Positions 1 to 4,723 of a DNA stretch of 5,096 nt are shown here, in pieces (position 1 is the first letter of the stretch; every line of letters starts with the position of its first letter). Made by a program: the position numbers and the translations under genes. Under the pieces are notes generated by a model, which did no database searches, was not told the origin of the DNA, and worked only from the letters and a program-made list of their open reading frames with translations. Source of the DNA: Planctomycetaceae bacterium (GTDB lineage: Bacteria > Planctomycetota > Planctomycetia > Pirellulales > UBA1268); the NCBI GenBank assembly GCA_018694455.1, contig JABHNP010000143.1, forward strand, positions 1 through 5,096, read 5' to 3'.

Positions 1-52
1 AAATTTCACGCATTGGCCTTTCAATAGAAAGACCTTTCCATTCTGGCATTTC
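1..52. repeat. 52-bp direct repeat, copy A (inside tig)
   Basis: These 52 bases are identical to 397-448, an offset of 396 bp or exactly 132 codons. The match ends abruptly at 53 versus 449, and it may continue beyond the left edge of the window. In the protein this copy encodes EMPEWKGLSIERPMREI (residues 265-281), directly after the PPIase domain. Confidence 0.97.
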
Positions 53-844
53 AAACCGTTTCACATCAAGAAGTTCAATCGCCAGCGTAGCTTTTTTCCC
101 ACGAAGTTCATCGACAGCAGCTTCCTCTGAAATAGATACTTCAGCCGTGACAGTTTGTCCCGGACTCAATTTTGAGACGAGTTTGTCAAAGCCTTCGAGT
201 TCTGCATCAGCAAGAGAAAGCTTTGGCCTGACGACGATTTCCATTTCCTCTGCATGAGATAACACATTGTTGTCACCATCGGTGCATTTCAAATTCGCAA
301 CAATAAGGTCTCCTGTTTTCGGTGAACCCTTGGCTGGAACCAATCGCCCCCGCTCTCGCAGCAGATTTGCTTCTGCTTCTTCGACGTCAGCATCTGAAAT
401 TTCACGCATTGGCCTTTCAATAGAAAGACCTTTCCATTCTGGCATTTCGAATTCTGGGCGAACTTCGATTGAGAATTCAAAAGTCATTGGCCCGTCATCT
501 GGCAAGATAACAGCAGCGACATCAAGATCAGGTTCGCTGATCGGTGCGAGATTTTCTTGTTCGTTGACGCGGGCGAGTGCGTCGTTCAGTAATTTGGAGC
601 GGATTTGATCATTCAATTCTGACTTGAATTTACTACCCACTAGTTTACGAGGCGCTCTTCCGGGACGGAATCCAGGTAGCAGTGCAGTCGGCATGAGGTC
701 ACCAACGGCTTCCTCGTAGTACCGATCAATTTCTTCTCGAGTGATAGAAACTTTTACTTTTCTTTGACACGTCGAAGTTTCTTCTACAGTGACATCGATT
801 TTGAGTATCTGTGGTTCGTCAAGGCCTGTTGAATCGTCTGACAT
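1..844 (-). CDS. tig: Trigger factor, ribosome-bound chaperone / peptidyl-prolyl isomerase (5' part, cut by left edge)
   Basis: Trigger factor binds the large ribosomal subunit at the exit tunnel and shields nascent chains. Translating the minus strand from the ATG at 844-842 gives 281 uninterrupted codons running off the left edge. The N-terminal ribosome-binding domain spans roughly residues 13-125 and carries the family signature GFRPGRAP at residues 58-65. A linker (about 126-153) follows. The FKBP-like PPIase domain (about 154-263) includes GDLIVANLK and the segment from FDKLVSKLSPGQ to LAIELLDV. The C-terminal chaperone domain lies outside the window; complete family members are usually over 400 residues. 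The start is supported by AGGA five bases upstream (850-853). Oddity: residues 264-281 repeat residues 132-149 exactly, where the C-terminal domain should begin. The tRNA-Gly lies upstream in the same direction. The family call is very secure; the structure at the left edge is not. Confidence 0.95.
   Translation of the reverse strand, partial: MSDDSTGLDEPQILKIDVTVEETSTCQRKVKVSITREEIDRYYEEAVGDLMPTALLPGFRPGRAPRKLVGSKFKSELNDQIRSKLLNDALARVNEQENLAPISEPDLDVAAVILPDDGPMTFEFSIEVRPEFEMPEWKGLSIERPMREISDADVEEAEANLLRERGRLVPAKGSPKTGDLIVANLKCTDGDNNVLSHAEEMEIVVRPKLSLADAELEGFDKLVSKLSPGQTVTAEVSISEEAAVDELRGKKATLAIELLDVKRFEMPEWKGLSIERPMREI
397..448. repeat. 52-bp direct repeat, copy B (inside tig)
   Basis: This copy is identical to 1-52. 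It encodes residues 133-149, in the linker between the ribosome-binding and PPIase domains, which is the normal place for this motif in trigger factors. Copy B is therefore probably the original and copy A the displaced one. Confidence 0.97.
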
Positions 845-930
845 CGTTGTCCTGTGAAAAATAGTGTGGGAGAAAAATACTTTATTGGCGCTTGTGAAGA
901 TACTGAATGCAGCACCGAGCAAGCTTTTGG

Positions 931-946
931 GAGTTCACTGGAACTC
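931..946 (-). other. Small stem-loop between tRNA-Gly and tig
   Basis: GAGTTC and GAACTC form a perfect 6-bp stem closing a 4-base loop, 20 bases after the tRNA 3' end. No T-run follows, so it is unlikely to terminate transcription. It could affect 3' processing of the tRNA from a tRNA-tig transcript, or be incidental. Confidence 0.3.
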
Positions 947-966
947 ACAATGACAATACAAAGGAG

Positions 967-1039
967 AGCGGGTGATGGGATTCGAACCCACGACAACCAC
1001 GTTGGCAACGTGGTGCTCTACCAACTGAGCTACACCCGC
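967..1039 (-). tRNA. tRNA-Gly (anticodon GCC)
   Basis: The minus strand folds as a full cloverleaf. A perfect 7-bp acceptor stem is formed by GCGGGTG (1039-1033) and CACCCGC (974-968). The D arm is GCTC/GAGC with an AGTTGGTA loop, the anticodon stem is CCACG/CGTGG around TTGCCAA, giving anticodon GCC, and the T arm is GTGGG/CCCAT with loop TTCGAAT. The discriminator base is T (967), as usual for bacterial tRNA-Gly. The 3' CCA is not encoded (CTC follows), so the CCA-adding enzyme must supply it. The tRNA reads GGC and GGU codons. It lies 122 bases upstream of tig on the same strand and probably shares its transcript. Confidence 0.97.
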
Positions 1040-1101
1040 ATGCTGTTGTTTTCGGAAATCCGTGGTATCAATGAGGACCACTAACTCCTGAAAACCCCGT
1101 G

Positions 1102-1129
1102 ATTATAGGATATTGAGGGCCTGTCGCAA
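1102..1129 (-). promoter_or_regulatory. Sigma70-type promoter for tRNA-Gly (and probably tig)
   Basis: On the minus strand there is a perfect -10 box TATAAT (1107-1102), a 16-base spacer, and a -35 box TTGCGA (1129-1124), which matches 4 of 6 consensus bases. Transcription would start near 1095, leaving a leader of about 55 bases before the tRNA 5' end. The bases after the -10 (CACGGGG) are G+C-rich, as is common at stringently controlled stable-RNA promoters; that regulatory reading is inference. I saw no convincing separate promoter in the 122 bases between tRNA and tig. Confidence 0.65.
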
Positions 1130-1188
1130 GGTCATACCTTACGATCTTCACGTGATTTCTGGACATTCTTAAAACTCAGCGGAGGCAT

Positions 1189-1216
1189 TTGGAAAATTGA
1201 GCTCAGAAGGGATAAT
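1189..1216 (+). promoter_or_regulatory. Possible promoter for the FHA gene
   Basis: TTGGAA (1189-1194), a 16-base spacer and GATAAT (1211-1216) give 4 of 6 and 5 of 6 consensus matches. Transcription would start near 1223, leaving a leader of about 120 bases before the ATG at 1346. This is the best plus-strand candidate I see in the 1040-1345 interval, which otherwise holds only the opposing tRNA promoter. Matches of this quality also occur by chance. Confidence 0.3.
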
Positions 1217-1345
1217 TAAAGTGTTTTGGCACCTCTTCCGAGGAAACTCCTGCAGTTGTCGCTACCATTAAACCTCAGTAACCATCGAAACCCCACATAT
1301 CTTGTTAAATTCTGATCCCGTTTGGGCCCCACTTCGGATTGTCAA

Positions 1346-1939
1346 ATGAAGTTGCAACTGGTGTTTAAAACAGCGAAGTCCAGAGGGAAAAAGTCTCAGA
1401 TTTACGATGTGGACTTACCCGTTGTGATTGGGCGAGGACAGCGGGCGTCATTTCGAATTCCTCATGGACAAATCAGTCGTTGTCATTGCGAACTTCTTGA
1501 GTCGAAAGGGTCCGTCTTTGTCCGTGACCTCGGTTCAACGAATGGAACAATGGTAAAGGGCACAATGTTGCCAAGTAAAACAAAAGTTCCTGTCCCTTCT
1601 GGAAGCGTGATTAAATTAGGCGAGCTTGCTTTTCGAGTCCAGTATGCAGCAACAACCGATGGTCTTAAAAAAGCGATAGAGGACTCATTTGAGGAAGCAA
1701 TTGATTTTCTAGAAGCTGAACCAGAAGGAGAAACAGTTGAAGCATTTGCTGAAGCAGATATAGATTCAAGTGGCGACAAACTGCTTGAGGTGGAATCAAT
1801 AGACGATGATCTCTTTTTAGATGCAGGTGAAGAGCTTGATGTTGAGAATGATGATTTGCGTCAGGGCAAGAGCGGCGCTCAGGAATCTTCTAAAAGTTTA
1901 TCAGATGATGACATTGAGGATTTCTTGAGTGATATTTGA
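1346..1939 (+). CDS. FHA-domain protein with acidic C-terminal tail
   Basis: FHA domains bind phosphothreonine peptides and act as adaptors in Ser/Thr-kinase signalling or complex assembly. This 197-residue protein has one N-terminal FHA domain (about residues 3-100) with the canonical residues: IGRG (28-31), SRCHCEL (44-50) and DLGSTNGT (61-68). Recognition of phosphothreonine should therefore be intact. The rest (about 101-197) is a low-complexity acidic tail: I count 33 Asp/Glu against 4 Lys/Arg in residues 112-197, probably disordered. No signal peptide or membrane segment is visible, so it is likely cytoplasmic. I chose the ATG at 1346 because the FHA beta-strand begins immediately (MKLQLVF). 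A TTG at 1322 would add eight unlikely residues, and neither start has a clear Shine-Dalgarno. panB follows 74 bases downstream on the same strand. The partner is unknown. Confidence 0.88.
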   Translation: MKLQLVFKTAKSRGKKSQIYDVDLPVVIGRGQRASFRIPHGQISRCHCELLESKGSVFVRDLGSTNGTMVKGTMLPSKTKVPVPSGSVIKLGELAFRVQYAATTDGLKKAIEDSFEEAIDFLEAEPEGETVEAFAEADIDSSGDKLLEVESIDDDLFLDAGEELDVENDDLRQGKSGAQESSKSLSDDDIEDFLSDI

Positions 1940-2013
1940 ATACTTTGTTCAATACGCGAGAGAAAATTTCAGTGAAATAGACACCCGTTTACACTTTTTG
2001 GATCTTTAATTCT

Positions 2014-2823
2014 ATGCAAGATCAGAATAAGAGACCCCGTTCTCTTACGATTCATGACTTAGTGCAAGCCAAGCAAGATGATCGACCAATCAGTATGGTC
2101 ACTGCTTACGATTGGTGGTCGGGGTGTCTTGTAGATTCAGCTGGCGTTGACTGTGTTCTCGTCGGAGATAGTCTTGCGATGGTGATAGCAGGTAAGCCAA
2201 CAACTCTTTCCGCGACAATTGAACAGATGATTTATCATGGAGAAATTGTCTCACGGGCAGTTCAACGTGCAATTGTGTTTGTTGATTTGCCATTTCCTTT
2301 GCAGCATTTGGGTATAGATAAAGCAATTGAATCAGCTGCTAGAATTCTGCAGGAAACGGGCTGCCAAGCGATCAAGTTGGAAGGGACATCGGGTCAACGA
2401 GATGTCATAGCCGGAATTGTTGACGCTGGTATTCCAGTGATGGCACATGTTGGCCTTCGGCCGCAGGCGGTGCATCAACTCGGAGGATATCGAATTCAGA
2501 GAGACAGAGATCAACTTCTTGCTGACGCTACAGCAGCAGCGTCAGCAGGAGCATGTGGTGTTGTGCTGGAATGTGTTCCTTCCGAGATAGCAGCTGAAAT
2601 AACAGCAGCTATTTCTATACCTACTATCGGTATTGGTGCTGGCCCAAGCTGTGACGGTCAGGTTCTTGTCCTCCACGATTTAATCGGACTTTCTGTAGAA
2701 CGAATTCCTCGTTTTGTAAGAAGTTATGCTAATACGAAAGAAACAGTTTTGGATGCTGTCACTTCTTGGCGACAGGATGTTGAAGCAAAAACATTTCCTT
2801 CAGAATCAGAAACCTTAGCGTAA
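2014..2823 (+). CDS. panB: 3-methyl-2-oxobutanoate hydroxymethyltransferase (ketopantoate hydroxymethyltransferase)
   Basis: PanB transfers a one-carbon unit from 5,10-methylene-tetrahydrofolate to 2-oxoisovalerate to make ketopantoate, the first committed step to pantothenate and CoA; it is cytoplasmic and Mg-dependent. The 269-residue product has normal family length (E. coli about 264) and a single TIM-barrel. Visible motifs are TAYD (30-33), VGDS with metal ligand D52, DLPF with D91, KLEG with K121 and E123, AHVGLRPQ with H145, LGGYR (156-160), LECVP with the catalytic Glu E186, IGIGAG (205-210) and DGQVLVLHD (214-222). Every key residue I can place is present. Slight departures are GDSLA where GDSLG is usual, and PLQHLG after DLPF where a Ser-Tyr pair is common. 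No good Shine-Dalgarno precedes the ATG. It may be read through from the FHA gene; panC is not adjacent. Confidence 0.96.
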   Translation: MQDQNKRPRSLTIHDLVQAKQDDRPISMVTAYDWWSGCLVDSAGVDCVLVGDSLAMVIAGKPTTLSATIEQMIYHGEIVSRAVQRAIVFVDLPFPLQHLGIDKAIESAARILQETGCQAIKLEGTSGQRDVIAGIVDAGIPVMAHVGLRPQAVHQLGGYRIQRDRDQLLADATAAASAGACGVVLECVPSEIAAEITAAISIPTIGIGAGPSCDGQVLVLHDLIGLSVERIPRFVRSYANTKETVLDAVTSWRQDVEAKTFPSESETLA

Positions 2824-2875
2824 CAATTTCAATTTTTATAACTGTGTCAAAACAGGAATCGATTGATTGCTTTTA
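2824..2875. other. Short gap between convergent panB and lipoprotein-like gene
   Basis: This 52-base A+T-rich gap separates two convergent genes. The only structure I see is a 5-bp pairing of ATTGC (2866-2870) with GCAAT (2881-2885), without a T-run on either strand, and a palindrome AATCGATT. No clear intrinsic terminator is visible. Confidence 0.4.
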
Positions 2876-3268
2876 CTAAGGCAATACAACTTCATCTGAA
2901 ATGATCACAGGTTTGCTTGCACGAATAGTCTGCGGCGAACTGACCGCTGTAGGCATCATGGTGGAAGGCATCATGCCACTTCCAGCAACTGGAACTCCCC
3001 CACCGCATGTATTACATGGGTTTACGGATGCACATGGTTGGCATCCTGGGGCACTACAAGGTTGCATTGTGGCAGGTGCAGCGATTCGAGGAGGAATCGC
3101 ACCGTTGGGTGTGAAACCAGGAGGCAGATGACCGAAACATCTTTCGTACTTCCAGACCTCGAATTTTATGTAACGTTCTGAAAGGCTTTTGCAGCCAGTA
3201 AACCCTGCGGCGGCCAGCACAACTGGCACACACGCAATAGCTTTATAGATCCACGACGTCCTGTGCAT
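2876..3268 (-). CDS. Small Cys-rich secreted or lipoprotein-like protein, function unknown
   Basis: The 130-residue product begins with a signal-peptide-like segment: Arg3 and Lys9, then a hydrophobic core (about 10-23), then FTGC ending at Cys26. This resembles a lipobox with Phe instead of the usual Leu at -3, so lipidation at Cys26 is plausible but not certain. The segment SERYIKFEVWKYERCFG (30-46) looks like the most conserved-type part. The remainder is rich in Pro, Ala, Met and Gly, with a cysteine cluster at 71, 76, 79, 85 and 88 (spacing C-x4-C-x2-C-x5-C-x2-C, two CxxC pairs). It likely sits in the periplasm or cell envelope. The ATG at 3268 has GGGAG nine bases upstream (and AAGGA closer), supporting the start. 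I do not recognise the family; similar small proteins occur in planctomycetes as far as I recall. Function is not inferable. Confidence 0.72.
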   Translation of the reverse strand: MHRTSWIYKAIACVPVVLAAAGFTGCKSLSERYIKFEVWKYERCFGHLPPGFTPNGAIPPRIAAPATMQPCSAPGCQPCASVNPCNTCGGGVPVAGSGMMPSTMMPTAVSSPQTIRASKPVIISDEVVLP

Positions 3269-3290
3269 TGATCCTTACTCCCTGTGGCAA

Positions 3291-3346
3291 GGCGGACCAA
3301 TGAGGGCCGCCATTTTGTGGATTGACTGGCCCTCAGCATCTCTGAG
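3291..3346 (-). promoter_or_regulatory. Overlapping alternative hairpins in the lipoprotein-gene leader
   Basis: Upstream of the 3268 start codon, on the minus-strand transcript, three stems compete. CTCAG/CTGAG (3342-3346 with 3332-3336) closes a 5-base loop. TGAGGGCC/GGCCCTCA (3335-3328 with 3308-3301) is a perfect 8-bp stem with a 19-base loop. GGCGG/CCGCC (3311-3307 with 3295-3291) overlaps the 3' arm of the second. Each pair shares bases, so they exclude one another. No T-run follows, so this is not an intrinsic terminator. A regulatory role is inference. Confidence 0.4.
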
Positions 3347-3404
3347 AAGCCTAGCAACACTACACCACACCACGGACGGGGCAAGGAAAGTACATATAAA
3401 TTTT

Positions 3405-3446
3405 GCTAAATCGCGGGCCATGCTTTTCCTGCCCGCATTATTTAGC
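3405..3446 (-). terminator. Hairpin at the stop codon of the 29-residue basic protein gene
   Basis: Outer arms GCTAAAT/ATTTAGC (7 bp) and inner arms GCGGGC/GCCCGC (6 bp), separated by a small internal loop, form a 13-bp stem with a 12-base loop. On the minus strand the 5' arm overlaps the TAA stop codon at 3444-3442. The downstream flank is AAAATTTATAT rather than a clean T-run, so it could be a weak terminator, an mRNA 3'-end stabiliser, or both. Its position directly at a stop codon supports the small gene being real. Confidence 0.5.
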
Positions 3447-3531
3447 CTTTTCGATGACGAATTTTTGCCCGCATGCGTCGTTTCTTCTGCCCGAGTTTTC
3501 GGCGCCCTTTACCTGACTTCTTTACTCCCAT
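3442..3531 (-). CDS. 29-residue, extremely basic protein (possible ribosome-associated microprotein)
   Basis: ATG at 3531-3529 opens 29 codons ending in TAA (3444-3442). The product starts MGVKKSGKGRRKLGQ and ends KIRHRKG. Fifteen of 29 residues are Lys or Arg, one is His, and none is acidic. It has no signal peptide or membrane segment. The start has GGAG eight bases upstream, better spaced than at the neighbouring long genes; a promoter-like pair lies at 3615-3642; a strong hairpin begins at the stop codon. Size and composition are like the tiny ribosomal proteins (bTHX, bL34, bL36, the bS22/AURKAIP1-COX24 type), so rRNA binding is the natural guess, but I cannot place it in any of these families. 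Alternatives are a nucleic-acid-binding peptide or a chance frame. The lipoprotein-like gene lies 173 bases downstream on the same strand. Confidence 0.68.
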   Translation of the reverse strand: MGVKKSGKGRRKLGQKKRRMRAKIRHRKG

Positions 3532-3571
3532 TAACCAGTCTCCATTGAATCTATTGGAATGTTCGTTATTT

Positions 3572-3629
3572 TCCGTACCATTCTGCCGGGACATGTAGCC
3601 GCGGCTGAAATCGTATTAGAATGTACGGA
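3572..3629. repeat. Large inverted repeat over the divergent promoter region
   Basis: The arms TCCGTAC-c-ATTCT (3572-3584) and AGAATGTACGGA (3618-3629) pair over 12 bp with one bulged C at 3579. The 33-base centre contains the perfect 10-bp palindrome AGCCGCGGCT (3597-3606). The right arm covers the -10 box of the small basic gene, and the palindrome lies at its expected transcription start. It sits between that gene and the divergent App1 gene, so it may be an operator for either or a leader hairpin of the App1 transcript. Confidence 0.6.
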
Positions 3630-3642
3630 GCGGCTATTGCAA
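3615..3642 (-). promoter_or_regulatory. Probable promoter of the 29-residue basic protein gene
   Basis: On the minus strand, TTGCAA (3642-3637) is followed by a 16-base spacer and TCTAAT (3620-3615), matching 4 of 6 and 5 of 6 consensus bases. Transcription would start near 3608 and give a leader of about 77 bases. The boxes lie inside a region of dyad symmetry (3572-3629), which could modulate access. Confidence 0.45.
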
Positions 3643-3691
3643 GGTTTGACTCAGTATTCCGTCGCTCGTTGGCCCCGGTTTTCAGGTAACC

Positions 3692-4723
3692 ATGATCACC
3701 TTCTTCCCAACCTATGCCCAGTGGATTGAGACCACAGGCGTCTGGCGGGCACGCATACACGGTATGGTGACCCGTCCATTGCCAGCAGCTAGCCGTAGGC
3801 GAACGGTAGCGTACGCGGTGGTAAAAAGACTTTTAAAAATGAACGAGGAGCAATTTCTCTCACCAGTTTTTCAGGCCCGATCCGAGGCATTTTTGCTTCA
3901 GCGTATTGCAGGGCAGTCTGTTCAAATTAAGGTCGGATCAAAAGTCATTGATGTTGGTGTTTCCAATCGGACTGGCCACTTCGAAATGAGCTTCAACTTA
4001 GATGTACACACGGTATTGGAAAACTCAGTTCAGACACCGTACGGCCCAAAACTCTATTTCGAATCTGTGGATGGAGATGGCGAGTTCAGGCCTGCGAAGG
4101 CAAACGGCTATATTCAACTGGTTGATCCCAACGGAATCTCAGTAATTTCCGATATCGACGATACGGTTAAACTCACAAATGTAGCAGATCGACGAGAACT
4201 TTTAGCCAACACTCTTTTACGAGAATTTGTTGCAGTTCCAGACATGGTAAATCTTTACAAACTGTGGTCAATGTCTGGAGTTGTATTTCACTATGTCTCA
4301 GCAAGCCCTTGGCAACTGACAAGACCGCTTAGTGAGTTCTTTTCAAACTCAGGATTACCAGACGGATCGATGCATCTAAAGCTTTTCCGCCTTAAAGACT
4401 CAACTCCACTTGGTAGAATGCGTTCGTCAAAAAAATCAAAGCAAGATGTAATTCATGAAATACTAGATCATTTCCCAAATCGAAAATTTATACTGGTTGG
4501 TGATTCTGGAGAGCGAGACCCCGAGGTCTATGCAAAAGTAGCCCAGTATCGCGCAGCTCAGATAGCAGGTATTGCGATTCGTCGGGTGTCGAGCAGAAGA
4601 TCGAAACAAAAGCTAGAGTCAAGTTTCAAGCTGCTATCACAAGCTGTACCAGACGATAAGTTTCGGCTGTTTACCGCAGCAGAAGAAATACAAGATCTTC
4701 TTCCGCCAGCAAAGAAGATTTAG
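3692..4723 (+). CDS. App1/DUF2183 family HAD-like phosphatase (phosphatidate phosphatase-like)
   Basis: The App1 catalytic domain (PF09949) is known from yeast phosphatidate phosphatase App1, which removes phosphate from phosphatidic acid; bacterial members are mostly uncharacterised, so the substrate here is unknown. The 343-residue product has an N-terminal region (FFPTYAQ at 4-10, WRARIHG at 18-24, GHFEMSF at 95-101) resembling the usual beta-rich N-domain of bacterial members. The catalytic domain follows (about 148-300): SDIDDT (153-158) with nucleophile D154 and D156, YVSASPWQL (201-209), a conserved-type Lys near 248-250, FPNRKFILVGDSGERDPEVY (261-280) with acidic residues D271 and D276. 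All HAD motifs look intact. There is no signal peptide, so it is probably cytoplasmic. The ATG at 3692 has AGG six bases upstream and an in-frame TGA at about 3648 bounds the frame. Its last four bases overlap the convergent yraN end. Confidence 0.9.
   Translation: MITFFPTYAQWIETTGVWRARIHGMVTRPLPAASRRRTVAYAVVKRLLKMNEEQFLSPVFQARSEAFLLQRIAGQSVQIKVGSKVIDVGVSNRTGHFEMSFNLDVHTVLENSVQTPYGPKLYFESVDGDGEFRPAKANGYIQLVDPNGISVISDIDDTVKLTNVADRRELLANTLLREFVAVPDMVNLYKLWSMSGVVFHYVSASPWQLTRPLSEFFSNSGLPDGSMHLKLFRLKDSTPLGRMRSSKKSKQDVIHEILDHFPNRKFILVGDSGERDPEVYAKVAQYRAAQIAGIAIRRVSSRRSKQKLESSFKLLSQAVPDDKFRLFTAAEEIQDLLPPAKKI

Larger units (their letters stand above)
1040..1345. other. Divergent intergenic region between tRNA-Gly and the FHA gene
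   Basis: Apart from the tRNA promoter (1102-1129, minus) and a possible FHA promoter (1189-1216, plus), I see no reading frame with start signal, no strong hairpin and no repeat in this stretch. Confidence 0.5.

Noticed and set aside
267..608. Plus-strand and minus-strand frames inside tig
   Set aside because: They lie opposite or out of frame with a clear trigger factor sequence and look like nothing known.
784..1084. Reading frames on both strands across the tRNA, including one with GDGIRTHDNHVGN
   Set aside because: These are the well-known spurious translations of a tRNA gene; the cloverleaf explains the sequence fully.
3430..3493. Three copies of TGCCCG at 3430, 3466 and 3488 as possible regulator sites
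   Set aside because: Two of them lie in Arg/Gly/Ala codons of the small basic gene and one in the stop-codon hairpin; spacing is irregular.
3531..3546. A five-codon upstream frame (ATG at 3545, METG then TAA) overlapping the start of the small gene as TAATG
   Set aside because: Its ATG is part of the stretch containing the GGAG ribosome binding site and it has no site of its own; probably coincidence.
3300..3548. Plus-strand 82-codon frame in the intergenic region
   Set aside because: It has no ribosome binding site and no recognisable protein pattern, and lies antisense to the better supported 29-codon gene and its leader hairpins.
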